From Albidovulum sp. (lineage in GTDB: Bacteria > Pseudomonadota > Alphaproteobacteria > Rhodobacterales > Rhodobacteraceae): DNA of 21,924 nt. The stretch is taken from positions 1-21,924 of the forward strand of contig JAUQYA010000059.1 in NCBI GenBank assembly GCA_030837785.1, written 5' to 3'. Numbering within the stretch: position 1 is the stretch's first letter; each line of letters begins with the position of its first letter. The notes below the pieces were generated by a model. It was given only the letters and a program-made list of their open reading frames with translations, searched no databases and was not told the DNA's origin. Position numbers and translations under genes: made by a program. Positions 1 through 6,239 of the stretch are shown one piece after another.

Positions 1-177
1 CTTGTAGGTGCCGCCGGTCTCGGCCTTCCACTTCTCGGCGCCGTTGAAGGCCGCTTCGTTGAAGGATTTGTCGAACTTGCCGCCGAGGTCGTAGATGATC
101 GCCGGATCGGCCAGCGCCGCGCCCGAGGTCAGCGCCAGCACGGCGGCCGCGCCGAGGAATTTTCTCTGAAGGGTCAT
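1..177 (-). CDS. BMP/PnrA-family ABC transporter substrate-binding protein (N-terminal part, cut by window start)
   Basis: Only the first 59 codons lie in the window. The protein opens with a Sec signal peptide: a basic start (MTLQRKF), a hydrophobic stretch, and an ALA-D cleavage site near residue 23. The mature start contains DLGGKFDKSFNEAAF followed by GAEKWK, which is the typical opening of the basic membrane protein (BMP/PnrA) family. These periplasmic proteins bind nucleosides or related compounds and hand them to an ABC permease. The ligand cannot be told from this fragment. The start ATG (complement of 175-177) has a GGGAG motif upstream. The gene follows rimI on the same strand, but the gap of 174 bases carries its own promoter-like signal and operator-like palindrome, so it is probably a separate transcription unit. 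Confidence 0.85.
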   Translation of the reverse strand, partial: MTLQRKFLGAAAVLALTSGAALADPAIIYDLGGKFDKSFNEAAFNGAEKWKAETGGTYK

Positions 178-204
178 GGAAGAACTCCCGGTTTGTGTCC
201 CTGT

Positions 205-237
205 CGATCCGCGATCGGGGCCGTCCTTGCGGACAGC
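205..237 (-). promoter_or_regulatory. Paired hairpins in the leader of the BMP-family gene
   Basis: In the minus-strand RNA, positions 237-220 form a 7-bp stem (one U-G pair) closed by a GCAA tetraloop of the stable GNRA type. Positions 217-205 form a second 5-bp stem, CGATC/GATCG, with a 3-base loop. Both fall between the predicted transcription start and the start codon at 177. I recognise no known riboswitch. Confidence 0.3.
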
Positions 238-289
238 CGTTTCCCCGCGCGGATTGCCGTCGATTAGCGCCGAAGGGCCGTGGCCGGTC

Positions 290-318
290 AATACACATTC
301 GCTCTGACCGGGTGGCAA
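290..318 (-). promoter_or_regulatory. Predicted promoter of the BMP-family gene
   Basis: On the minus strand the -35 TTGCCA (complement of 313-318) is followed after exactly 17 bases by the -10 TGTATT (complement of 290-295). That is 5/6 and 4/6 to the sigma-70 consensus. The predicted transcript would start near 283 and carry an untranslated leader of about 105 bases. The call is by eye only. Confidence 0.5.
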
Positions 319-319
319 T

Positions 320-335
320 TTGACCGTCTGGTCAA
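320..335. promoter_or_regulatory. Palindromic operator candidate upstream of the BMP-family promoter
   Basis: TTGACC (320-325) and GGTCAA (330-335) form a perfect inverted repeat around GTCT. The repeat ends one base upstream of the predicted -35 box (313-318, read on the minus strand). This is the usual place for a transcription factor that controls uptake of the transported ligand. The size and spacing would suit a dimeric helix-turn-helix regulator such as a GntR- or LacI-type protein, but the regulator is not in this window. Confidence 0.45.
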
Positions 336-351
336 CAACCCTGACGTGTTT

Positions 352-771
352 TCAGGCGAGGCTTCGCGCGAGGATCAGCGCGTCAACCGCGCTCCCGTCC
401 GGGTGCCGGTAGTAACGGGGGCGCCGGCCGCTTTCGGCAAAGCCCGCGGCGGCGTAGAGCGCGCGGGCGGGGGCGTTGTCGGCGGCGACCTCGAGGTAGG
501 CGCGGCTGGCGCCAGCCCGCGCCGCCCGGTCGAGAAAGGCGGCGAGGAGCCGGGCCGCGACCCCCCTGCGCCGCGCCTCCGGCGCGACCGCAAGCGTGAG
601 AAGCTCCGCCTCGTCGGCGAGAACCCGGCCGATGAGAAACCCGTCGGGCCCGCTCAGCAGAAAGGCCCCCGGGGTGGCGAGGATGGCCACGATCTCGGCC
701 GCGGCCCAGGGGCGGGGGGCGGCGAAGCACTGGCGGTGGATCGCGGCCAGCGGTTCGGCATCGATGGTCAT
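352..771 (-). CDS. rimI: RimI-like GNAT N-acetyltransferase
   Basis: A 139-residue GNAT-fold enzyme that would transfer an acetyl group from acetyl-CoA to an N-terminal amine. RimI classically modifies the N-terminal alanine of ribosomal protein S18. The acetyl-CoA loop is visible as the segment LAVAPEARRRGVAARLL (about residues 60-76), with an Arg-rich RRRGVA in the place of the family's Q/RxxGxG/A. It is followed by AYLEVAADNAPARALYAAAGF (91-111), the usual last GNAT strand-helix pair. The start ATG (complement of 769-771) overlaps the stop of tsaB in an ATGA, so the two genes are translationally coupled. The tsaB-rimI pairing is very common in bacteria and supports the name, but substrate specificity is inferred from context. 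The length is close to that of other RimI proteins. Confidence 0.85.
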   Translation of the reverse strand: MTIDAEPLAAIHRQCFAAPRPWAAAEIVAILATPGAFLLSGPDGFLIGRVLADEAELLTLAVAPEARRRGVAARLLAAFLDRAARAGASRAYLEVAADNAPARALYAAAGFAESGRRPRYYRHPDGSAVDALILARSLA

Positions 772-1373
772 GGCAAGAGGACGGGCGGCGTCTCGCGCAT
801 CGGCGCGGCGTCGGCGGGGCGCAGGTAGAGCGGCGCGGGACGGGGCAGGGGCAGGTGGCGCCGGTCGTGGGCGATGCGGGCGATCCGGGCGGCGACCTCG
901 CCGGCCGGCAGGTCGGACAGCCACAGGAGCGGTGCGTCGAGCGCCGCGGTCTCGGCGGCGGGGCAAAGCCCCGGGCTGTCGCCGGTGCCGCCGTCGCGGC
1001 GCTGAAGCCAGACCATGCCGCGCGGCGCCTCGATCGCCACCCAGCAGGGGCCTGCCTGGCCGTGGGCGCGCGCCTCGAACCCGCTGACGCCGACGGCGGG
1101 GATCTTCAGGCCGAGCGCCAGCCCCCGGGCGGCGGCCACCGCGATGCGGATGCCGGTGAAGTTGCCGGGGCCGGTGCCGACACCGATTGCCCCGAGGTCG
1201 GCCCAGCCATGCCCCTGCGCCGAAAGCATCTCTTCCAGCATCGGGACCAGCCGCTCGGCCTGGCCGCGCCCCATCTCCTCGGACCGCGCCTCCAGCAGCC
1301 GGTCGCCTGAGACGAGAGCGGCCGCGCAATGCGCGGCCGACGTGTCGAAGCCGAGGACCAGCGGTTCGGCCAT
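768..1373 (-). CDS. tsaB: tRNA threonylcarbamoyladenosine biosynthesis protein TsaB
   Basis: A 201-residue ASKHA-fold protein. TsaB dimerises with TsaD and, with TsaE and TsaC, makes the t6A modification at position 37 of ANN-decoding tRNAs in the cytosol. The sequence shows the N-terminal LGFDTSAAHCAAAL strand-turn (about residues 7-20) and the diagnostic GTGPGNFTGIRI loop (66-77), followed by a long alanine-rich helix. TsaB lacks the metal site of TsaD, and none is seen here. It starts two bases after the nfuA stop and overlaps rimI by 4 bases, so nfuA-tsaB-rimI reads as one operon transcribed from upstream of nfuA. The C-terminal half is less conserved but of normal length. Confidence 0.93.
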   Translation of the reverse strand: MAEPLVLGFDTSAAHCAAALVSGDRLLEARSEEMGRGQAERLVPMLEEMLSAQGHGWADLGAIGVGTGPGNFTGIRIAVAAARGLALGLKIPAVGVSGFEARAHGQAGPCWVAIEAPRGMVWLQRRDGGTGDSPGLCPAAETAALDAPLLWLSDLPAGEVAARIARIAHDRRHLPLPRPAPLYLRPADAAPMRETPPVLLP

Positions 1374-1375
1374 CG

Positions 1376-1936
1376 TCAGGCGGCGACCGGCCGCACCTCG
1401 GTCACTTCGGGGATGTAGTGCCGGAGCAGGTTCTCGATCCCCATCTTGAGCGTGAGGGTCGAGGACGGGCAGCCGGCACAGGCGCCCTGCATGTGCAGGT
1501 AGACCACGCCGCGGTCGAAGCCGTGGAAGGTGATGTCGCCGCCGTCCTGCGCCACCGCCGGGCGCACCCGCGTGTCGAGCAGTTCCTTGATCTGCTTGAC
1601 GATGTCGGCATCCGGCCCGTCCTGTTCGGCATGCGCGCTCTCGGCGCGCTCGCCCTCGATCGCGGGCTGGCCGGAGTGGAAGTGTTCCATGATGGCGCCG
1701 AGGATGGCGGGCCTGATGTGATCCCAGAGCACCGTCTCGGCCTTGGTCACGGTCACGAAGTCCGATCCGAGGAAGACGCCGGTCACGCCGTCGACGGCGA
1801 AGATGCGCCGTGCCAGCGGCGATTTCGCCGCGGTGTCGGGCGCCGGAAAATCGGCGGTTCCGGCATCGAGGACCGTGAGGCCCGGCAGGAACTTGAGCGT
1901 TGCGGGGTTCGGCGTGGACTCGGTCTGGATAAACAT
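1376..1936 (-). CDS. nfuA: NfuA-type NifU-family iron-sulfur carrier protein
   Basis: A 186-residue protein with the two-domain layout typical of alphaproteobacteria and mitochondria. Residues 1 to about 88 form an Nfu N-terminal domain (MFIQTESTPNPATLKF start; GVTGVFLGSDFVTVTK at 51-66). Residues about 108-180 form the NifU C-terminal domain with the cluster-binding CxxC at Cys153 and Cys156 (GACAGCPSS). Such proteins carry a [4Fe-4S] cluster from the assembly machinery to target enzymes, which fits its place next to general translation and modification genes. The start has a GGAGG ribosome-binding site 8 bases upstream. It is the first gene of the nfuA-tsaB-rimI block, and tsaB starts two bases after its stop. 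A linker rich in Glu and Ala (about 90-108) joins the domains. Confidence 0.92.
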   Translation of the reverse strand: MFIQTESTPNPATLKFLPGLTVLDAGTADFPAPDTAAKSPLARRIFAVDGVTGVFLGSDFVTVTKAETVLWDHIRPAILGAIMEHFHSGQPAIEGERAESAHAEQDGPDADIVKQIKELLDTRVRPAVAQDGGDITFHGFDRGVVYLHMQGACAGCPSSTLTLKMGIENLLRHYIPEVTEVRPVAA

Positions 1937-1960
1937 GGCGGCGCCTCCGTTTCGTCAGCC

Positions 1961-1989
1961 GATATGCGCCCGGGGGGAAGGCGAGTCAA
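1961..1989 (-). promoter_or_regulatory. Predicted promoter of the nfuA-tsaB-rimI operon
   Basis: On the minus strand a strong -35, TTGACT (complement of 1984-1989), is followed after 17 bases by CATATC (complement of 1961-1966) as a weaker -10. The leader to the nfuA ATG would be about 20 bases and holds the GGAGG site. Confidence 0.45.
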
Positions 1990-2051
1990 GATTTGGAATG
2001 GTTCTAAGGGGTGCGGCGGGGGACGGACGGGATGCGACCTAGCGGCGCGTC

Positions 2052-2080
2052 TTGCCCTTTCCCGCCTGGCTGCCTAGGGC
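2052..2080 (+). promoter_or_regulatory. Predicted promoter of the EamA transporter gene
   Basis: TTGCCC (2052-2057), a 17-base spacer, then TAGGGC (2075-2080). The -35 has the TTGCC form that recurs in this window; the -10 is weak. The transcript would start about 15 bases before the ATG at 2102, with GGAGG at 2088-2092 in the short leader. Confidence 0.4.
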
Positions 2081-2101
2081 TTGGCGCGGAGGGCCGCGCC
2101 G

Positions 2102-2938
2102 ATGTCGTTCACCGTCTTTCTCGCTGTCCTCGCCGCGGCCCTGCTTCACGCCGGCTGGAATGCGCTGATCCGCGTCGGCACGAACCGGATCGGCACGATG
2201 ATGGTGCTGTCGGCGGTGCAGGGGATCATCGGCCTTGCCGTCGCCGCCACCGGGCCCCTGCCGGCGGGGCCGGTCTGGCCGTGGATCCTCGCTTCGGGCG
2301 CGATCCATTCGGCCTACAAGACATTCCTGACCTTCGCCTACGAGCGCGGCGATCTCAGCCGGGTCTATCCGCTGGCCCGCGGGACCGCGCCGATGATCAC
2401 GCTGGCGGTCGGCGCGCTCTGGCTCGGCGAGGCGGTGCGGGCGACCGAGACGGCGGGCATCCTTCTTCTCGGCGCGGGCATCCTGATCCTCGCCTGCGGC
2501 GCCTGGGCGGGCGGGGAGTCGCGGCGGATGCTGCCCTACGCGTTCGGCTCGGCCATCGCCACCGCCGGCTACACGCTGGTTGACGGGCTTGGCGCGCGGG
2601 TCGCGGGCAATGCCGCGCAGTATGTGGGCTGGCTCTTTCTCGTCGACGGCGTGATCTTCGCCGCCGCGATGCTGGCATTCCGGGGGCGGGCGTCGCTGCC
2701 CGGCGGCGGGCGGGTCTGGGTCATGGGCGGGCTCGCCGCCGTGGCGTCCTACGCGTCCTATGCGGTGGCCGTCTGGGCGATGACGCTGGCGCCGATCGCG
2801 CTGGTCGCGGCGCTGCGGGAGACCTCGATCCTGTTCGCGGTGCTGATCGGCTGGCTGGGCTTCCGCGAGCGGATGACCCCGGCGAAGGCGCTGTCGATCG
2901 GGCTGATCGCGTCGGGCGTGGTGCTGACGCGGCTGTGA
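2102..2938 (+). CDS. EamA/DMT-superfamily membrane transporter
   Basis: A 278-residue inner-membrane protein made of two EamA-type halves (about residues 1-130 and 140-278), together giving around ten hydrophobic spans. The first half begins with the LHAGWNALIRVG motif seen in many EamA permeases. The short polar loops and repeated Gly/Ala helices fit an exporter or importer of metabolites or small organic molecules; the substrate cannot be predicted. I chose ATG 2102 because GGAGG at 2088-2092 is ideally spaced from it. An upstream in-frame TTG at 2081 has no ribosome-binding site. The gene is divergent from nfuA and stands alone: its 3' end meets pcs tail to tail across a short hairpin region. 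Nothing around it suggests a pathway. Confidence 0.88.
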   Translation: MSFTVFLAVLAAALLHAGWNALIRVGTNRIGTMMVLSAVQGIIGLAVAATGPLPAGPVWPWILASGAIHSAYKTFLTFAYERGDLSRVYPLARGTAPMITLAVGALWLGEAVRATETAGILLLGAGILILACGAWAGGESRRMLPYAFGSAIATAGYTLVDGLGARVAGNAAQYVGWLFLVDGVIFAAAMLAFRGRASLPGGGRVWVMGGLAAVASYASYAVAVWAMTLAPIALVAALRETSILFAVLIGWLGFRERMTPAKALSIGLIASGVVLTRL

Positions 2939-2952
2939 CGGAGGGCGCGTAG

Positions 2953-2987
2953 GGGCAGGGCGCGGCCGGAGAGCCCCGCCGCTGCCC
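2953..2987. terminator. Possible bidirectional terminator between the EamA gene and pcs
   Basis: GGGCAG-GGCG (2953-2962) pairs with CGCC-g-CTGCCC (2977-2987), a 10-bp GC stem with a single bulged base. It lies between two convergent genes. There is no clear T-tract on either side, so intrinsic activity is uncertain. Confidence 0.35.
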
Positions 2988-2990
2988 GCC

Positions 2991-3692
2991 TCAGGCCGGG
3001 ACGCCGCGCGCCGGGAAGAGCTGTTGCGCGACGCCGGCGAGCAGGAGGTAGAGCGAGGTCAGCGCGAGGCCCCAGTGGGCAATCTCGCCTTCCGCGAAAT
3101 CGACCCAGGCGGCGCGGCCCGCGAAGGCCACCCAGGCGAGCGCGACCGGCAGCGTGACCCGGCGCCAGCGTTCGGTGCGCACCGGATGGACGAACTTGAG
3201 ATTGGTGAACATCGTCGCCGCGAGAACGACGATGAGCCCGGTCATCAGGTAGAAGTTCGGCGCGAGCGCGAAGAGCACCAGGACCACCATGTTCCAGCAG
3301 GCCGGAAAGCCCGCGAAGGACTTGTCGGTCGTCTTCATCCGCGTGTCGGCGAAGTAGATCACGCTCGCATAGGTGATGACGATGATCGCGCACCACCCGG
3401 TCCAGCCGGGCAGGAGGCCGGACTGGAAGAGCGCGAAGGCCGGAATGAAGACATAGGTGAGATAGTCGATGATGAGGTCGAGCAGCACCCCGTCGTAGGT
3501 GGGCCACATGGTCTTGACGTGGAAATGCCGCGCAAGCGGCCCGTCGACCCCGTCGACGATCAGCGCCACCACGAGCCAGAGGAACATCAGGCTCCACTTC
3601 GCGTCGACCGCGGCGAGCATGGCGAGCATCGACAGGACCGCGCCGGTCGCGGTGAAGAGATGCACGGAGAGCGCCTTCATCTGCGGGGACAT
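2991..3692 (-). CDS. pcs: Phosphatidylcholine synthase (CDP-alcohol phosphatidyltransferase)
   Basis: A 233-residue inner-membrane enzyme that condenses CDP-diacylglycerol with choline to give phosphatidylcholine in one step, a route found in alphaproteobacteria and some other host-associated or soil bacteria. The CDP-alcohol motif is plain: Asp50-Gly51, Ala54-Arg55, Gly68, Asp72 and Asp76. The gap between the AR and the G is 12 residues, not the usual 8, and this longer spacing is a mark of the Pcs branch. The rest is about eight hydrophobic spans. The start ATG (complement of 3690-3692) has GGAAGGA upstream, and a second ATG four codons in is less well placed. The gene follows xerC on the same strand 22 bases after the xerC stop. 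Choline must come from outside the cell or from uptake genes elsewhere. Confidence 0.92.
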   Translation of the reverse strand: MSPQMKALSVHLFTATGAVLSMLAMLAAVDAKWSLMFLWLVVALIVDGVDGPLARHFHVKTMWPTYDGVLLDLIIDYLTYVFIPAFALFQSGLLPGWTGWCAIIVITYASVIYFADTRMKTTDKSFAGFPACWNMVVLVLFALAPNFYLMTGLIVVLAATMFTNLKFVHPVRTERWRRVTLPVALAWVAFAGRAAWVDFAEGEIAHWGLALTSLYLLLAGVAQQLFPARGVPA

Positions 3693-3714
3693 CGGTTTCT
3701 TCCTTCCGTCAGGC

Positions 3715-4644
3715 TCAGGCGCGGGGGTGCGCCTTCTCGTAGACTTCCATGAGCCGGGCGGTGTCAACCGCCGTATAGGCCTGGGTGGTGGAAAGCGAGG
3801 CGTGGCCGAGAAGCTCCTGGATCGCGCGGAGGTCGCCCCCGGCCGCCAGGAGGTGCGTGGCGAAGCTGTGGCGCATCGCGTGGGGCGTGGCCGAGGCGGG
3901 CAGGCCGAGGGCAAGGCGGGCCTGTTCCATCGCTCCGGCGATGAGGCGCGGATTCAGCGGGCCGCCGCGGGCGCCGCGGAAAAGCGCGGCAGCCGGTTCG
4001 CCCTCCACCGGGAAGGGGCAGAGTCGGACATAGGCCGCGACCGCGGCACGGGCCGCGGGCAGGACCGGCACCACCCGTTCCTTGCCCCCTTTGCCGCGGA
4101 TGCGCAGCGCGTCCGGCAGCGGGCTTTCGGCGCCGGTCAGCGCCAGCGCCTCGGAAATCCTGAGCCCCGAGCCGTAAAGCAGCACCACCACCGCGGCGTC
4201 GCGCGCGGCCACCCAGCCTTCGCGGGGCTGCGTGCCCATCACGCCGATCACCTCGCGCGCGGCGTCCTCGCTGAGCGGGCGCGGCAGCTTGCGGCGGAAC
4301 TTGGGGCTGCGCGCCGCCAGGATCGCCGTCGGGTCGAAGCCCTCGCGTTCGGCGAGCCAGCGGGTGAAGCCCTTCACCGCCGACAGCGCCCGCGCCAGCG
4401 ATCGCGCGGACACGCCGCGGTCGCGTTCGTGGGCCATCCATGCCCGCATGTCCGACTGGCCGGTGCGGGCGAGCCGCGCCGGCCCGAGGCTTTCGCCGTG
4501 ATGCCGCGCGACGAAGGCGAGAAAGGCGGTGACGTCGGTGCGGTAGGCCTTGACCGTGTTCGCCGCCGCGCCGTCCAGCGCCGAGAGGTGGTCGAGCCAG
4601 CCTTCAAGCGCCGACCTGAGCGCGGGAGAGAGCGCGAGGCTCAT
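3715..4644 (-). CDS. xerC: Site-specific tyrosine recombinase XerC
   Basis: A 309-residue tyrosine recombinase. XerC works with XerD at dif to resolve chromosome dimers at cell division. Residues about 8-100 form the SAM-like core-binding domain, and 115-305 the catalytic domain. The catalytic set is complete: Arg162 (YGSGLRISEAL), the lysine hairpin GKGGKER (184-190), His255 and Arg258 (HAMRHSF), His281 (LLGHASL) and the nucleophile Tyr290 (STTQAYT). The gene starts 7 bases after the stop of a DUF484 gene. DUF484-xerC neighbours are also found in gammaproteobacteria, where yigA lies next to xerC in E. coli, and this favours XerC over XerD or a phage integrase. Composition matches the flanks, so there is no sign of a mobile element. 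Confidence 0.92.
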   Translation of the reverse strand: MSLALSPALRSALEGWLDHLSALDGAAANTVKAYRTDVTAFLAFVARHHGESLGPARLARTGQSDMRAWMAHERDRGVSARSLARALSAVKGFTRWLAEREGFDPTAILAARSPKFRRKLPRPLSEDAAREVIGVMGTQPREGWVAARDAAVVVLLYGSGLRISEALALTGAESPLPDALRIRGKGGKERVVPVLPAARAAVAAYVRLCPFPVEGEPAAALFRGARGGPLNPRLIAGAMEQARLALGLPASATPHAMRHSFATHLLAAGGDLRAIQELLGHASLSTTQAYTAVDTARLMEVYEKAHPRA

Positions 4645-4651
4645 CGCCGGC

Positions 4652-5359
4652 TCAGGCGAGCCAGCGCCGCATCGCGCGCTCGAACACGCCGCCGAAGAAG
4701 GTCAGAAGGTCACTGCCCTGGTTGGCGCGGAACTGGTGCGGGTCTTCGGCGCCGAGCGCGAGCATCCCCGGCAGCCGTCCGTCGCCGAGATCGAGCCGCA
4801 GCGCGGCTTCCGAACGGATCCAGTCGCCGGTCCGGCCATAGATGGTCTCGGCGCCGGGCAGGGTCTGGCGCAGCACGACGGCGCGCTGCGGCACCGGGCG
4901 GCCGCCCGACATGTAGGTCTCGACAAAGCCCGGCTCGGCCACGCAGAGCACATCGCCCAGCCGTTCCAGCGTCGGGTCGTGGTCGTTCTGGCGGGTTTCG
5001 AGCACCAGCCGCACCGCATCCACCCGCAGGATCTGCGCCACCTCGCCGCCGAGATCCTTCAGGAAATCCTCGAACCCGGTGGGGTCGAGCATCCTGAGAA
5101 TCGCGCGGTGCACCTGGTTGGTGCCGGCGAGGTTCTCGTAGGCCGCGGCGATGACCGAGCGGTGGGTGTCCTCCAGCCGGTCGAGACGCGCCTCGAGCCG
5201 TTCCATCGCGATGCCGCGCAGGTCGACGATGTTGGCCCCCATCGCGCGTTCGTTCGCGGCGATCAGCGCGCGCATCAGGTCGCGGTCCTCGAGAATCACC
5301 TCCGGTTCGGCGATGATCTTCGCCCTCAGCTCCTGCGCAATGTTCGCCCTGTCCGCCAT
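4652..5359 (-). CDS. DUF484 family protein, upstream partner of xerC
   Basis: A 235-residue soluble protein. An N-terminal helical segment (LRAKIIAEPEVILEDRDLMRALI, written here in part) contains the PEVILEDRDLM stretch typical of DUF484. A charged helix rich in Glu, Arg and Leu (RLEARLDRLEDTH) follows, likely a coiled coil. The C-terminal half reads as a GAF-like sensor fold, with RTGDWIRSEAALRLDLG and GMLALGAEDPHQF near the end. The function is not known. DUF484 genes are repeatedly found beside xerC, so a link to Xer recombination or its expression is an inference. I chose ATG at 5359 over the ATG four codons upstream (5371) because GAGG lies six bases before it. The gene is 7 bases from xerC and surely co-transcribed with it. 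Confidence 0.88.
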   Translation of the reverse strand: MADRANIAQELRAKIIAEPEVILEDRDLMRALIAANERAMGANIVDLRGIAMERLEARLDRLEDTHRSVIAAAYENLAGTNQVHRAILRMLDPTGFEDFLKDLGGEVAQILRVDAVRLVLETRQNDHDPTLERLGDVLCVAEPGFVETYMSGGRPVPQRAVVLRQTLPGAETIYGRTGDWIRSEAALRLDLGDGRLPGMLALGAEDPHQFRANQGSDLLTFFGGVFERAMRRWLA

Positions 5360-5431
5360 CTCTGCCCTCATGCCGTTTTGGGTCGGACCTTAGCAGCCCC
5401 CCGCGCCCGGCGCCGCTGTTTTTTTCATCAC

Positions 5432-5483
5432 GGCACCCGCGCGGGGGCAAACCGTTGCAGCGAGGACTCCCGCCCAGGGTGCC
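5432..5483. repeat. Inverted repeat between the transaldolase gene and the DUF484 gene
   Basis: GGCACCC (5432-5438) and GGGTGCC (5477-5483) are perfect complements, with a further GCGGG/CCCGC pairing inside. The stem lies directly after the transaldolase stop. A run of A follows on the minus strand (T-run 5419-5425 on plus), so it is not a classical intrinsic terminator for that gene. It may stabilise the 3' end. Confidence 0.35.
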
Positions 5484-5489
5484 GCGCGG

Positions 5490-6143
5490 TCAGAGAATCT
5501 TCTGCCCGGTCTTGGCCCAGTCCTTCAGGAACTGCTCCAGCCCCTTGTCGGTCAGCACATGGTGGGCCATCGCCTTGATCACCGAGGGGGGCGCGGTCAC
5601 CACATCGGCGCCGATCTTCGCGCAGTCGACGATGTGGTTCACCGAGCGGATCGAGGCGGCGAGAATCTCGGTCCCGAAGTCGTAGTTGTCGTAGATCGTG
5701 CGGATGTCGTGGATCAGCTCCACCCCGTCGAGGTGGATGTCGTCGAGTCGGCCGATGAAGGGGGAGACGAAGGCGGCGCCCGCCTTCGCCGCGAGAATCG
5801 CCTGCGCCGGCGAGAAGCAGAGCGTGACGTTGACCTTCAGCCCCTCGGATGCGAAAGCCTTGCAGGCGGTGAGCCCGTCCCAGGTGAGCGGCACCTTGAT
5901 CGCGATGTTGGGCGCGATCCTGGAGAGCTTCATCCCCTCGGCGATCATCTCCCTGGCCTCGGTGGCCACGACTTCGGCGGAAACGGGGCCCGGGACCATG
6001 TCGCAGATCTCTTTGGTGACCTCGAGGATGTCGCGGCCGGCTTTCAGGATCAGCGAGGGGTTGGTGGTCACGCCGTCGACCATGCCGAGGTCGGCAAGTT
6101 CGCGGATTGCGGCGGTGTCGGCGGTATCGACGAAGAATTTCAT
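5490..6143 (-). CDS. Transaldolase of the small TalC/fructose-6-phosphate-aldolase-like type
   Basis: A 217-residue class I aldolase of the compact TalC/FSA group. The Schiff-base lysine is Lys83 (NIAIKVPLT). Other family marks are MKFFVDTADTAAIREL at the start, GVTTNPSLILK (24-34), Asn105 and Thr107 in NVTLCFS, and DIVTAPPSVI-like VVTAPPSVIK (181-190). Members either move a dihydroxyacetone unit between sugar phosphates in the pentose phosphate pathway (transaldolase) or cleave fructose 6-phosphate (FSA). At the position that separates the two, this protein has Phe129 (SPFIGR), as in transaldolases, where E. coli FSA has Tyr (SPYVGR). I therefore favour transaldolase, although such genes are often labelled fsa. 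The gene is divergent from priA, with 96 bases between them. Confidence 0.88.
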   Translation of the reverse strand: MKFFVDTADTAAIRELADLGMVDGVTTNPSLILKAGRDILEVTKEICDMVPGPVSAEVVATEAREMIAEGMKLSRIAPNIAIKVPLTWDGLTACKAFASEGLKVNVTLCFSPAQAILAAKAGAAFVSPFIGRLDDIHLDGVELIHDIRTIYDNYDFGTEILAASIRSVNHIVDCAKIGADVVTAPPSVIKAMAHHVLTDKGLEQFLKDWAKTGQKIL

Positions 6144-6239
6144 GGCGCGGGTCCTGTCGCTTGCGGTGGGGGCGGAAGCCGTCGGGGGCGCTTCTAGCGC
6201 AAAGGCGGCGGCGCCGGAACCCCGGCGAGGGGGCGACCG

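Noticed and set aside
3715..4644. The tyrosine recombinase as a phage or island integrase
   Set aside because: Composition matches the neighbours, the DUF484-xerC pairing is a housekeeping arrangement, and no attachment site or tRNA is nearby.
3499..5097. A 532-codon plus-strand frame over pcs, xerC and DUF484
   Set aside because: All three genes on the minus strand have complete motifs; this frame has only Arg/Ala-rich sequence.
5390..5428. A 12-codon minus-strand ORF (MKKTAAPGAGGC) ahead of the DUF484 gene
   Set aside because: It has no ribosome-binding site and no coupling to the next gene; the AAA codons come from a chance A-run.
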